From Lelliottia sp. WAP21 (GTDB taxonomy: Bacteria > Pseudomonadota > Gammaproteobacteria > Enterobacterales > Enterobacteriaceae), in assembly GCF_020532665.2 (NCBI RefSeq), contig NZ_JAIWPG020000003.1, positions 310,001 to 374,000 on the forward strand: a stretch of DNA of 64,000 bases, read 5' to 3'. The number at the start of each line of letters is the position of its first letter. The stretch's first letter is position 1. A program made the translations under genes and the position numbers. Below are positions 41,444-50,308 of the stretch, piece by piece. The notes beneath the pieces are model-generated. The model worked only from the letters and a program-made list of their open reading frames with translations, was not told where the DNA came from and made no database searches.

Positions 41444-42946
41444 TTACTCGTTAATCCGTGGATGCTGATCCACCAGACGAGAACGCTTCTTCTGCAGTTC
41501 TTCGATTTCCACATCAATGTCATCAATTTTCTGTTCAACATTGTCGTAGTGTTCGCGAAGAATCTCTTTGGCTTCCTGAAGATCGGACGCCGCCGGAGTC
41601 GCACCTTTCAGCGGACGATTTGCCGTCTCTTTCATCGTCAGGCCGGTCAGCAGGCCGATAGCCGCAACCACCATCAGATAATAGGCAGGCATCATCAGGT
41701 TCTGCGTGCTTTCAACCAGTGACGCGGCGATGGTCGGGGTCAAACCCGCAACCAGCACGGAGATATTGAACGCCGCAGCCAGCGCACTGTAACGAATGTG
41801 CGTCGGGAACATCGCCGGTAACGTCGACGCCATCACGCCGATAAAGCAGTTGAGGATCACTGCCAGCAGCAGCAAGCCTGCGAAGATCAGCCCCAGCACG
41901 TTACTGTTAATCAGGATGAAGGCCGGGATAGCCAGCAGGAACAGCGCAACGCTGCCCAGAATAATAAACGGACGACGACCGAAGCGGTCACTCAGCAAGC
42001 CCATAATCGGCTGCACAAACAGCATACCCACCATAATGGCGATAATAATCAGCACACCGTGGTCTTCAGAGTAGTGCAGGTTATGCGACAGGTAGCTCGG
42101 CATGTACGTCAGCAGCATGTAGTACGTAACGTTGGTCGAAATCACCAGACCGATACAGGTCAACAGACTGCGCCAGTGCTTGGTGGCAATCTCTTTGAAG
42201 GAGACTTTCGGGCCGTCCTGCAGACCTTCGCGATCGCCCTGTTCCAGTTTTTCAACGTGTTGCTGGAACGCCGGTGTCTCTTCCAGCGCATGACGCAGAT
42301 ACAGGCCAATAATGCCCAGCGGCAACGCCATAAAGAACGGAATACGCCAGCCCCATTCAAGGAAGTTGGCCTCACCTACGACGGTTGAAATCAGCACCAC
42401 CACGCCCGCGCCCAGCACGAACCCGGCAATGGAACCAAAGTCCAGCCAGCTTCCCATAAAGCCACGCTTACGGTCCGGGGAGTATTCAGCGACAAAGATG
42501 GACGCGCCGGTGTATTCCCCACCCACGGAGAAACCTTGCGCCATTTTACAGAGCAGCAGCAGAATCGGTGCCCAGATACCTATAGTGGCATACGACGGAA
42601 TTAAGCCGATACAGAAAGTACTTATCGACATAATCACAATGGTGATAGCGAGGATCTTTTGACGACCATATTTGTCGCCCAGCATCCCGAAGAATAATCC
42701 ACCCAATGGGCGAATCAGGAAGGGAACAGAGAAAGTACCGAGCGCCGCAATCATCTGCAGGCTGGGATCGGCACCGGGGAAGAACACTTTACCTAACGCG
42801 TAGGCAACAAACCCATACACACCAAAATCAAACCACTCCATCGCATTACCCAGCGAGGCTGCGGTGATCGCTTTACGCAATTTGGCATCATCGATGATGG
42901 TCACATCGCGCAGCGTGATGGGTTTTACTTTTTTCCTTTTAAGCAT
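41444..42946 (-). CDS. proP: Osmosensory proline/glycine betaine transporter ProP
   Basis: A 500-residue major-facilitator H+ symporter that takes up proline, betaine and ectoine at high osmolality. Twelve helices, MFS signature around GDKYGRQKILA, and a C-terminal antiparallel coiled coil (from about residue 455; DLQEAKEILREHYDN), which tunes osmosensing. ATG 42946 behind AGGAAAGC matches E. coli; an ATG at 42976 adds ten residues. A long 5' leader with a hairpin and a CRP site is present upstream. Confidence 0.98.
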   Translation of the reverse strand: MLKRKKVKPITLRDVTIIDDAKLRKAITAASLGNAMEWFDFGVYGFVAYALGKVFFPGADPSLQMIAALGTFSVPFLIRPLGGLFFGMLGDKYGRQKILAITIVIMSISTFCIGLIPSYATIGIWAPILLLLCKMAQGFSVGGEYTGASIFVAEYSPDRKRGFMGSWLDFGSIAGFVLGAGVVVLISTVVGEANFLEWGWRIPFFMALPLGIIGLYLRHALEETPAFQQHVEKLEQGDREGLQDGPKVSFKEIATKHWRSLLTCIGLVISTNVTYYMLLTYMPSYLSHNLHYSEDHGVLIIIAIMVGMLFVQPIMGLLSDRFGRRPFIILGSVALFLLAIPAFILINSNVLGLIFAGLLLLAVILNCFIGVMASTLPAMFPTHIRYSALAAAFNISVLVAGLTPTIAASLVESTQNLMMPAYYLMVVAAIGLLTGLTMKETANRPLKGATPAASDLQEAKEILREHYDNVEQKIDDIDVEIEELQKKRSRLVDQHPRINE

Positions 42947-43004
42947 AGCTTTCCTCGTAGACTCAGCCCTGTCCATACCACAGATACATTGCGGCCTGTG
43001 ACCT

Positions 43005-43029
43005 GAAGATTCGCCTCATGCGAATCTTC
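43005..43029 (-). promoter_or_regulatory. Hairpin in the proP 5' leader
   Basis: A perfect 10-bp stem GAAGATTCGC/GCGAATCTTC with a 5-base loop, 59-83 bases before the proP start. Not a terminator (no T run on the minus strand). May govern mRNA stability or binding of an RNA chaperone such as ProQ; inference. Confidence 0.5.
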
Positions 43030-43121
43030 TTATTCAAGCGTAGCAGGTTTACTTACATTGACGTTTACCGTCGATACAACCGAACCTGTTGACGCCTGTT
43101 GGGGCAGTTAGTGACGTCATT

Positions 43122-43157
43122 ACCCTACCAGCGTTTAAATTAGTGATCAACTTCACA
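43122..43157 (-). promoter_or_regulatory. proP P1 promoter with CRP site
   Basis: On the minus strand TGTGAAGTTGATCACT (43142-43157) matches the CRP consensus in nine of ten half-site bases, and TAGGGT (43122-43127) is the P1 -10. The arrangement closely matches the E. coli proP P1 region as I remember it, where CRP binding near -34 represses. Confidence 0.72.
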
Positions 43158-43364
43158 TATATTTTCGCCGTACGTCAGGTGCCGTCAGGAAATGTAAAAA
43201 GAACGAAGATTTTATCTGCCCATTGCCCACCTCATTACCTTCTTCCCCACGTTATTATTTTCCGCGTTAGTTAATTCTCACTTACTTTCTTTTACATCTA
43301 ATTTACAGCCCGTTTAATTATTACCCTGCCAAAACAGAGACGATTAAAATATGTGACGAAGATA

Positions 43365-43383
43365 ACTAAAACGATGTTTTATT
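43365..43383 (+). promoter_or_regulatory. KdgR operator candidate upstream of kdgT
   Basis: ACTAAAACGATGTTTTATT agrees with the KdgR consensus AATRAAAYRNYRTTTYATT (recalled) at 18 of 19 positions. It is about 210 bases upstream of the kdgT start codon. KdgR represses pectin/hexuronate catabolism genes and is relieved by 2-keto-3-deoxygluconate, the KdgT substrate. Confidence 0.68.
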
Positions 43384-43594
43384 TTCATTGAATCATCATT
43401 CCATTGATCGCATGATACGTCCGAACACGCCCCACCAGGGCCGCTTCGCTGACCGTTAAAAAGATAAAAACGTTGCTGTTTTTGTATCGATAGACGGATA
43501 CCACAACACCAGGAAGGTGTAATCCGTTGAATTTAATGCTTATTTTTATCCACCTTATCCGCCCAAGCTGTGCGATAGGAAGTGAGGATTTTTC

Positions 43595-44590
43595 ATGAAG
43601 ATTAAAGCCACGATTGAACGTATCCCTGGCGGGATGATGCTGGTTCCGCTGGTACTTGGCGCAATATTAAATACGCTTGCCCCCAATACCGGTGCCTATT
43701 TTGGCGGCTTCACTAAAGGAATGATCACCGGTACGGTTCCCATTCTTGCTGTCTGGTTCTTCTGTATTGGCGCCTCAATTAACTTACGTGCGACCGGCAC
43801 GGTTTTACGTAAGTCAGGCACGCTGGTTATTACCAAAATAGCCGTGGCGTGGGTCGCCGCGATGGTGTGCGCCATGTTTATCCCGGAAAATGGTATCCAG
43901 ACCGGTTTCTTCGCGGGCCTGTCCGTCCTCGCTATTGTTTCCGCGATGGACATGACCAACGGCGGTTTGTACGCGAGTCTGATGAATCAGTACGGTACAA
44001 AAGAAGAGTCTGGTGCGTTCGTGCTGATGTCTCTGGAATCCGGCCCGTTGATGACCATGTTGATTCTGGGATCGGCCGGTCTGGCCTCGTTTGAATTACA
44101 TCATTTTGTGGGCGCGGTGCTGCCGTTCCTGATCGGTTTTGCGCTGGGCAACCTGGATACCGACCTGCGTGATTTCTTTAGCAAAGCCACACCGGTTCTG
44201 ATCCCCTTCTTTGGCTTCGCGCTGGGGAACACCATTAACCTGGGCGTCATTATGGACACCGGCCTGCTGGGTATTGTGCTGGGGCTTGCCGTCATCGTCA
44301 TCACCGGTATCCCACTGATTATCGCCGACCGCGTCATTGGCGGGGGTAACGGAACCGCGGGCGTTGCAGCCTCTTCCGCTGCCGGTGCCGCAGTCGCAAA
44401 CCCGGTGATTATTGCGCAGATTAACCCGGCGTTTGAACCGGTTGCCGCCTCCGCGACGGCGCTGGTTGCCGCTGCGGTTATTGTGACAGCCATTGTCGTG
44501 CCTATCATTACCGCGCTGTATGCAAAACGCTATGGCACCCTTTCTCAGACCGCGCCAGAGCAACAGACTGTGGAATCGCTGCACCATTAA
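43595..44590 (+). CDS. kdgT: 2-keto-3-deoxygluconate permease KdgT
   Basis: A 331-residue, about 10-helix proton symporter for 2-keto-3-deoxygluconate, an intermediate of pectin and hexuronate breakdown. Typical features are [18 protein letters not shown] at the N-terminus and [18 protein letters not shown]. It is alone with its own upstream operator and a terminator. AGGA... (GTGAGGA) precedes the ATG. In E. coli kdgT lies elsewhere, so this placement is a difference. Confidence 0.95.
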   Translation: MKIKATIERIPGGMMLVPLVLGAILNTLAPNTGAYFGGFTKGMITGTVPILAVWFFCIGASINLRATGTVLRKSGTLVITKIAVAWVAAMVCAMFIPENGIQTGFFAGLSVLAIVSAMDMTNGGLYASLMNQYGTKEESGAFVLMSLESGPLMTMLILGSAGLASFELHHFVGAVLPFLIGFALGNLDTDLRDFFSKATPVLIPFFGFALGNTINLGVIMDTGLLGIVLGLAVIVITGIPLIIADRVIGGGNGTAGVAASSAAGAAVANPVIIAQINPAFEPVAASATALVAAAVIVTAIVVPIITALYAKRYGTLSQTAPEQQTVESLHH

Positions 44591-44600
44591 AGAGAATGAT

Positions 44601-44625
44601 AACCCCTCATACGAGGGGTTTTTTA
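44601..44625 (+). terminator. Terminator after kdgT
   Basis: An 8-bp stem AACCCCTC/GAGGGGTT with a 4-base loop and T6. It ends just before the stop of convergent yjcZ. Confidence 0.88.
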
Positions 44626-45504
44626 TCACTCACCAAACATCTCGTTTACCATGGCGTCCGCAAGTCGCTTAGCGGAACATAGCCTTGGCATGCCCAGCGC
44701 GACAGGTTGCCAGCTCTGGGTCACGGACCAGCAGACCGGGTGGCGCTCGGCATGACACCAGTCACCCAACCAGCCGAGCAGATCTTTATGATCCATCAGG
44801 CCTGGCGTAACCGGCGTGGTCAGCCACTGATGGTAAAAGTGACGCGTGGTCGGGGAAGCGTGAATGCCCTGCGCGAGATAGTTCGCCGCCATGCTACGCA
44901 GATTATCTTTTAACATGGCGGAGACATCGCGGTTAGCCAGACGACACGCATCGCCAAATGCTCCCCAGCGCAACTCTTCCAGCGCCACACAGCACCGTCC
45001 GGCCAGCGACCATCCATCATAATGGCCGGCGCGCCAGCGGGTAAAAATTTGCTCGCTGTGCTCACCTGCCTGCACCATTAAGCCCCGCTGGGATAACGCT
45101 TTTTCTTTATAAGCCGCACGCTTTGAAAAATGAGAAGAGAGATCGTCATACTGCTGCATCAGGCCCGGGGGGTGCTGTCCACGTGGGTTAGCCTGCTGGC
45201 GTAATGACGTGAGCTTGTCCGTCATACGGGTCAAGGCGAGATGGCCGGGGTCAAACATCCCGGCCAGCTTTTCGGCAAGGCCAAGCCGCAGGGCAGCATT
45301 TTCGCTGAACATTCCTGCCATTGCCCAGGGTCGAAGCTTCGTCTGGGTGACGATTTCCTGGGTTAAACGCTCACGAAAGTGCTGCTGCTGAGGCACCACA
45401 GGAGGCTGACGCGCCGCGTCCACCCCCAGCACCAAATCGACCATAAATTTGGGATGAATACACTCCAGCGTCCGCCCGGGACCGTCCAGTAGTTGTGTTG
45501 TCAT
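44626..45504 (-). CDS. yjcZ: YjcZ family protein, partner of CrfC
   Basis: A 292-residue soluble protein without a recognisable enzymatic motif. Similar to E. coli YjcZ, which lies in the same operon with crfC (yjdA) and is expressed with the flagellar regulon there. ATGA overlap with crfC (start 45504, crfC stop 45501-45503) indicates translational coupling. Function is unclear; in E. coli it has been linked to motility control. Confidence 0.85.
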   Translation of the reverse strand: MTTQLLDGPGRTLECIHPKFMVDLVLGVDAARQPPVVPQQQHFRERLTQEIVTQTKLRPWAMAGMFSENAALRLGLAEKLAGMFDPGHLALTRMTDKLTSLRQQANPRGQHPPGLMQQYDDLSSHFSKRAAYKEKALSQRGLMVQAGEHSEQIFTRWRAGHYDGWSLAGRCCVALEELRWGAFGDACRLANRDVSAMLKDNLRSMAANYLAQGIHASPTTRHFYHQWLTTPVTPGLMDHKDLLGWLGDWCHAERHPVCWSVTQSWQPVALGMPRLCSAKRLADAMVNEMFGE

Positions 45505-47855
45505 GGTTGCTCGGCTGCGAATAGGGTTTGAATATCATCGCGTAATAGTCGGGTATCTTCCTGAATCCACGTCGCAGTGGTGATACTTTGCTGCAAAAGT
45601 TGACTGAGCGCCCGTGTGGAATGCTCATTTTGCTGCCGCACGGCGAGGCTATCACGCAAGCTTTCCTGTAACCCGGTCAGGCATAATGAGAATTCAGCAA
45701 AAAACGTTGCCATACCCGCCGTAACAGAGACATCGACCTGCGCCGCCAAAGCTTTACGGATTTGTTCACAAAAATGATCAATATGCTGTTTAAAGCGCGC
45801 ATGCAGCTGGGCAACATCAATGACGTAACGGGTGCGCGTCATCACGTAATCCTCCCAGCCCCAGCCGGGGTTATTCAGCCAGCGAGAAACGGTTTCCCGC
45901 ACGCTGCTGTTTCCGGCGACATCGCCGGCCGGGCGATTCTCGCGGGCAATCGCATCGTTAAACAGCACCCGCGTATTAAAGTTAAGCTGGCTTGCCTGAA
46001 ACGCCGGGAAACTGATGCGGGCACGAAAGCCCGCATGGCTGAGCTCTTCTTTAATACGCGTCTCAATGGGGCGCATTGCGTCATTCAACGAGCGCGCCAG
46101 GGTCGATTCAAGCTGATCAAATCGTAACGCCAGCTCACGGCTGATTTTGCCCTGCGCGTCGAGCATAATCAGCTCACAGGAGGAGCTAATTTTGCTCAGG
46201 ACAATTTGCGCCTGGCTTTCATCTTCCAGCACCAGTTTTCCCTTATCCTCTCCGGCATGGAGATGCGGACTCGCAGGGCTAAAGCCCGCCAGCGTGAGGA
46301 TATTATCGTGGCTAAAGACGTCGCTTATCGCCTGCTGAATCACGTTTTGTTGATGGGTAATAAAGGTACCGGAAGCATCCAGCGCCTGCTCGACCTCATG
46401 ACCGACTTCGTCGCTGACCACGCTCTGGCGCGATTGTAGTAGCGCCATGTCCTCTTCCAGACGAACAATATTGCGCTCCAGCTCATCGAAGGCGACCGTC
46501 AGCCCCTGAAAGCGGAAATCGAGATATTCGCGGGCGCTCTGGGCGTAATTCAGCAGCTTATGGGAGGCCGAACGTAACGCGTAAAGCGAGGCGTTAGCGT
46601 ACGCTGCGTAGATCAGTTTTCGAATCGGTTGTTCGAATAACGAATCTTCCCACAATAAATCAGCCGCATGACGTATATGCTCAACGTCAGCCAGATCCGC
46701 CGTACGCCAGCGCCGTCCAAGCGCCGCTTCGGCAAAGTCCTGCACCCAGCGCTGCGCCTGAGGCTCCGGCAGCTTACCGTGCTGTGTAATCTCATAACGC
46801 GCACGATTAGCCAGATACGCCCACATCGACGAGACAGGATAAATCTGCCCCGGTGAAATATTTCCCTTCATCAGCGTACCGGAAATCATCGCCTTTACCT
46901 GCTCTTCGTCGTCACTGTTACGATCCTTTTGATCGAACTTATTGACCAGCGCATAGAGCGGCACCGATTTACCGACAGCGGAGATCGCCTGACGAACCTC
47001 TTCGTCAGAAATCGACTTAAGCTGCGTGTAGTCCATCACCGCTAACACCGCCGACGAACGCGCCAGCTGCTCGCTGAGCATTTTTTGTAAGTGCGGCTGC
47101 CCGGCTTCATTTGGCCCGGGGGTGTCCAGCAGGGTCAGTTGTCCCAGATGCGCATCCAGCCCCGCCAGATGAACAAACTCCACTTCGATCACCGGGATAT
47201 GTTCAATGGCCGCATAATCGGTAAACGGAAACTCCACGCCCAGCGCCTGGGACAGACGAACCAGATCGTTCAGGTTTTTCAGACACTGAAATATCGGCTG
47301 GGCGCCAAGATAATGTTTTTCAAACGCGTCGCCCTGCTCAATACGCCCCAGCAGCACATTCATGTCTTTATCCACTTCAAGGCGTTGCGTCAGCTTGCCA
47401 CGATCGTGGTTGCTTAATTTGTCCTGCAACTGCTTCATCAGGGTATCGATGGGCGAAACATGCGCAAAGTGCAGCACCGGCTCCTTTTGACCCGGTGTAT
47501 GGCGGATTAACGTCGGTAACGCGGTCATAGGACGATTGCGGTTGGGTAAGACCTCCGTTCCTACAATGGCGTTAATCGTGGTCGATTTACCCGCTTTCAT
47601 GGTGCCGACAATCGCCAGTACCATTTCCAGTCGTGTGATCTTACGTAATTCGTTATTCAACATAGAATGCTGGGCTTCAACGCCACGCGTGCTGAAATGC
47701 AGGGGAAGTACATTGTTACTCTCCCCCGTCATGGCTTCGGTGGTGCTATCCAGCATCGCAATGGGCATTGATTTAAGGGCATCAAGATTCTGCAATGCAA
47801 GTTGCAGTAACCGTTCGGCTTCCTGGCTCAATTCAAATATTGTCTGTGTATGCAT
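45501..47855 (-). CDS. crfC: Dynamin-like clamp-binding protein CrfC
   Basis: A 784-residue dynamin-superfamily GTPase. The P-loop GTMKAGKST is at about 84-92, switch II LLDTPGPNEAG near 275, and the G4-like NKFD near 325. E. coli CrfC (742 residues, from memory) binds the replication beta-clamp and keeps sister replicons together. Here the middle and C-terminal helical region is about 40 residues longer. First gene of the crfC-yjcZ operon. I found no clear sigma-28 promoter upstream. Confidence 0.93.
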   Translation of the reverse strand: MHTQTIFELSQEAERLLQLALQNLDALKSMPIAMLDSTTEAMTGESNNVLPLHFSTRGVEAQHSMLNNELRKITRLEMVLAIVGTMKAGKSTTINAIVGTEVLPNRNRPMTALPTLIRHTPGQKEPVLHFAHVSPIDTLMKQLQDKLSNHDRGKLTQRLEVDKDMNVLLGRIEQGDAFEKHYLGAQPIFQCLKNLNDLVRLSQALGVEFPFTDYAAIEHIPVIEVEFVHLAGLDAHLGQLTLLDTPGPNEAGQPHLQKMLSEQLARSSAVLAVMDYTQLKSISDEEVRQAISAVGKSVPLYALVNKFDQKDRNSDDEEQVKAMISGTLMKGNISPGQIYPVSSMWAYLANRARYEITQHGKLPEPQAQRWVQDFAEAALGRRWRTADLADVEHIRHAADLLWEDSLFEQPIRKLIYAAYANASLYALRSASHKLLNYAQSAREYLDFRFQGLTVAFDELERNIVRLEEDMALLQSRQSVVSDEVGHEVEQALDASGTFITHQQNVIQQAISDVFSHDNILTLAGFSPASPHLHAGEDKGKLVLEDESQAQIVLSKISSSCELIMLDAQGKISRELALRFDQLESTLARSLNDAMRPIETRIKEELSHAGFRARISFPAFQASQLNFNTRVLFNDAIARENRPAGDVAGNSSVRETVSRWLNNPGWGWEDYVMTRTRYVIDVAQLHARFKQHIDHFCEQIRKALAAQVDVSVTAGMATFFAEFSLCLTGLQESLRDSLAVRQQNEHSTRALSQLLQQSITTATWIQEDTRLLRDDIQTLFAAEQP

Positions 47856-48454
47856 GATTAAAGCCTTTCCTTAACGCAAATTTATTACTTTTATTCAGCC
47901 TGATTGTTTTAATAATGAAATGTCGGCTTTTATGATTAAGCGTGGAAAATATACTCAACGAATATAAGTGATTGATGATATTCCATAATTCATTCCAGAT
48001 ATCGCGTAGCGCGCCCATATCCGTCCGTCGACAAAAAAGCCGAAAGATAAAAAGCGTAGAACAATTTTAAGAAACGTCAGGATATATCAACATTATTTAC
48101 CCACCCAAAATGAGAGGTAATTCCCGATTGCCATTGCAGAGATGGCAGTGCAGGTATCCGCAGAGAAATAAAAACGACCGACCTAACCTTATCCGAAACA
48201 GCCGTACCTGGCAATTTGCGCAATAAAATATTCAATATATTCTTCTGGCGGGGTTAATGCCCGGTACAGAGTGCTAGCATCGCTTAAATGACTGACAGGA
48301 ATTGTCACCGCCATCACTTTTTTTACCTGTGCTTTAAAAAAGGATATCAACGACAACTGTGTGGGATTTACGCTATACTTGGCCTCTTTTCCGGCTAACT
48401 GCCGTCTTTTCGCTGGCGCTTTCCAGCGTGCTACACACTTTTGAGGATATCGAT
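47856..48454. other. Divergent intergenic region crfC / yjdM
   Basis: 599 bases, A/T-rich compared with the genes, without a supported gene. The only clear element is a TATACT -10 at 48374-48379 for yjdM. A minus-strand frame at 47833-48018 overlaps the crfC start and has no features. Confidence 0.6.
48374..48379 (+). promoter_or_regulatory. -10 element upstream of yjdM
   Basis: Perfect TATACT; a start near 48386 would leave a 69-base leader. The -35 region is not consensus. Confidence 0.4.
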
Positions 48455-48790
48455 ATGTCTCTTCCCCACTGCCCGAAATGTAATTCCGAATATACCTATG
48501 AAGATAACGGGATGTTCATTTGCCCGGAATGCGCCCATGAATGGAACGACGCAGAGCCCTCCCAGGACAGCGATGCGCTGATCGTAAAAGATGCGAACGG
48601 CAATCTTCTGGCTGATGGCGACAGCGTCACCGTCGTGAAGGATCTGAAAGTGAAGGGCAGCTCCTCCATGCTGAAAATCGGCACAAAAGTGAAAAACATT
48701 CGTCTGGTCGAGGGCGATCACAACATCGATTGTAAAATTGACGGATTCGGCCCAATGAAACTGAAATCCGAGTTCGTTAAAAAGAACTGA
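48455..48790 (+). CDS. yjdM: PhnA-family zinc-ribbon protein YjdM
   Basis: A 111-residue cytoplasmic protein with an N-terminal zinc ribbon ([14 protein letters not shown] then CPEC) and a C-terminal beta domain ([21 protein letters not shown]). E. coli YjdM was formerly called PhnA but is not part of C-P lyase; function unknown. ATG 48455 behind GAGG is chosen over a frame from 48359 that adds 32 residues with no homology. Confidence 0.96.
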   Translation: MSLPHCPKCNSEYTYEDNGMFICPECAHEWNDAEPSQDSDALIVKDANGNLLADGDSVTVVKDLKVKGSSSMLKIGTKVKNIRLVEGDHNIDCKIDGFGPMKLKSEFVKKN

Positions 48791-48802
48791 GTTTTTATCT
48801 TT

Positions 48803-48835
48803 TTAAGCCGGATAAGCGAAGCGTATCCGGCTTAA
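48803..48835. repeat. REP-like hairpin
   Basis: A 12-bp perfect inverted repeat TTAAGCCGGATA/TATCCGGCTTAA with an AGCGAAGCG loop, after yjdM. Confidence 0.7.
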
Positions 48836-48923
48836 ACGCCGCCTGGCGCTCCGCTTACCTCCCCTGTCAGAAACACAAACCCGAACTAAACTTATCGAGC
48901 TACTCTTACCTGAGGTAATGATT

Positions 48924-49361
48924 ATGCCGTTAAGTCCCTACATCTCATTCGCCGGAAACTGTGAAGAGGCCAGCGCCTTTTATCAGCAGGCTCTTGGTGC
49001 AGAACGCCTGTATAAAATCACCTTCGGCGAAATGCCCAAAGACGAGCACAGTGAAGAAGGCTGTCCTTCCGGTATGCAATTCCCCGACTCCGCCATCGCC
49101 CATTCCAATGTCCGCATTGCGGGCAGCGATATCATGATGAGCGACGGATTGCCGCCAGGCAGTCCGGCACACTACGCCGGGTTCACACTGGTGCTCGACA
49201 CCCAGGACGTGCAGGAAGGCAAAGGTTGGTTCGATAATCTCGCCGAAGGCGGCACTGTCGAGATGGCCTGGCAGGAAACCTTCTGGGCGCATGGTTTCGG
49301 TAAAGTCACCGACAAATACGGCGTACCATGGATGATTAACGTCGTTAAGCAACAGCAGTGA
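48924..49361 (+). CDS. yjdN: VOC-family protein YjdN (PhnB-like)
   Basis: A 145-residue glyoxalase/VOC-fold protein of the PhnB/DUF3861 group; the reaction is unknown. Typical segments: YISFAGNCEEASAFYQQALGAE and WMINVVKQ at the end. Start ATG 48924 gives a proper 8-base spacing from GAGG; ATG 48918 is too close. A hairpin at 49368-49391 follows the stop. Confidence 0.93.
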   Translation: MPLSPYISFAGNCEEASAFYQQALGAERLYKITFGEMPKDEHSEEGCPSGMQFPDSAIAHSNVRIAGSDIMMSDGLPPGSPAHYAGFTLVLDTQDVQEGKGWFDNLAEGGTVEMAWQETFWAHGFGKVTDKYGVPWMINVVKQQQ

Positions 49362-49367
49362 TCGTGT

Positions 49368-49391
49368 GGCGGTGGGCAGTCTGCCCCCGCC
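49368..49391 (+). terminator. Hairpin between yjdN and phnC
   Basis: GGCGGTGGGCA/TGCCCCCGCC imperfect stem with a GTC loop. There is no T run, so it may be a weak terminator at best. Confidence 0.35.
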
Positions 49392-49496
49392 TGTCATCAA
49401 ACTCCCCTCAACTCTTCAAACTCCCGCAACCGAGACTTAACCCAAATGTCATATTGATGCGCCAGCATGAGGCCACATTTATCGTGAGGCCTGAAC

Positions 49497-50285
49497 ATGC
49501 AAACTGTCATCCGCGTCGAGAAACTGAGCAAGACCTTCCTGCACAACAAGGCTCTGCATGCCGTTGATCTGACCGTCCGGCAGGGCGATATGGTGGCCTT
49601 GCTCGGGCCTTCTGGTTCCGGAAAATCAACCCTTCTTCGCCACCTCAGCGGCTTAATCACCAGCGATAAAACGCCCGAAAGCCATATCGAGCTGTTAGGC
49701 AATACCGTGCAGCGGGCGGGGCGACTGGCGCGTGATATCCGTAAAAGCCGCACCCAGACGGGCTGTATCTTCCAGCAGTTTAATCTGGTGAACCGTTTGA
49801 CCGTGCTCGACAACGTGCTGATTGGCGCACTCGGCAGCACTCCGTTCTGGCGCACCTGTCTGCGCTGGTTCACTCCTTCTCAGAAACAGCAGGCATTGCA
49901 GGCGCTCACCCGCGTCGGCATGGTCCATTTCGCCCACCAGCGCGTATCCACCCTCTCCGGTGGGCAACAGCAGCGCGTGGCGATTGCCCGGGCGCTGATG
50001 CAAAAAGCCAACATCATTCTCGCCGATGAACCCATTGCCTCCCTGGATCCGGAATCGGCCCGCATCGTCATGGAAACCCTGCGCGACATCAACCAAAACG
50101 ACGGCATCACCGTCGTGGTGACGCTGCATCAGGTCGATTACGCCCTGCGTTACTGCGAGCGCATCGTCGCGCTACGTCAGGGTCATGTGTTTTATGACGG
50201 TGCAAGCCAGGCCTTTGATAACGAACGTTTTGATCATCTCTACCGCAGCATTAATCGCGTCAATGAGAACGCGCAGGCTGCTTAA
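49497..50285 (+). CDS. phnC: Phosphonate ABC transporter ATP-binding protein PhnC
   Basis: A 262-residue ABC ATPase energising phosphonate and phosphite import through PhnD and PhnE. Walker A GPSGSGKST (about residues 39-47), signature LSGGQQQRVAIARA, Walker B IILADEPIASLDP and the switch His (TLHQ). First gene of the phn operon; GAGG precedes the ATG. The operon is normally PhoB-activated at low phosphate; I saw no convincing Pho box (see rejected items). Confidence 0.97.
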   Translation: MQTVIRVEKLSKTFLHNKALHAVDLTVRQGDMVALLGPSGSGKSTLLRHLSGLITSDKTPESHIELLGNTVQRAGRLARDIRKSRTQTGCIFQQFNLVNRLTVLDNVLIGALGSTPFWRTCLRWFTPSQKQQALQALTRVGMVHFAHQRVSTLSGGQQQRVAIARALMQKANIILADEPIASLDPESARIVMETLRDINQNDGITVVVTLHQVDYALRYCERIVALRQGHVFYDGASQAFDNERFDHLYRSINRVNENAQAA

Positions 50286-50308
50286 CGACCTGATAACGAG
50301 GAACCTCG

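Larger units (their letters stand above)
42947..43594. other. Divergent control region of proP and kdgT
   Basis: 648 bases without a gene. It contains the proP leader hairpin, P1 promoter and CRP site, and a KdgR operator candidate for kdgT (listed separately). A 61-codon plus-strand frame at 43089 has no support. Confidence 0.75.

Noticed and set aside
47856..48060. Sigma-28 promoter for crfC-yjcZ
   Set aside because: A GCCGACAT that could be a -10 occurs on the minus strand near 47920, but no TAAA-type -35 lies 11 bases upstream.
49391..49408. Possible Pho box before phnC (CTGTCAT-CAAA-CTCCCCT)
   Set aside because: Only the first 7-mer fits the consensus; the second is poor and no -10 lies at the right distance. 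PhoB control remains likely from knowledge of the operon, but this site is not convincing.
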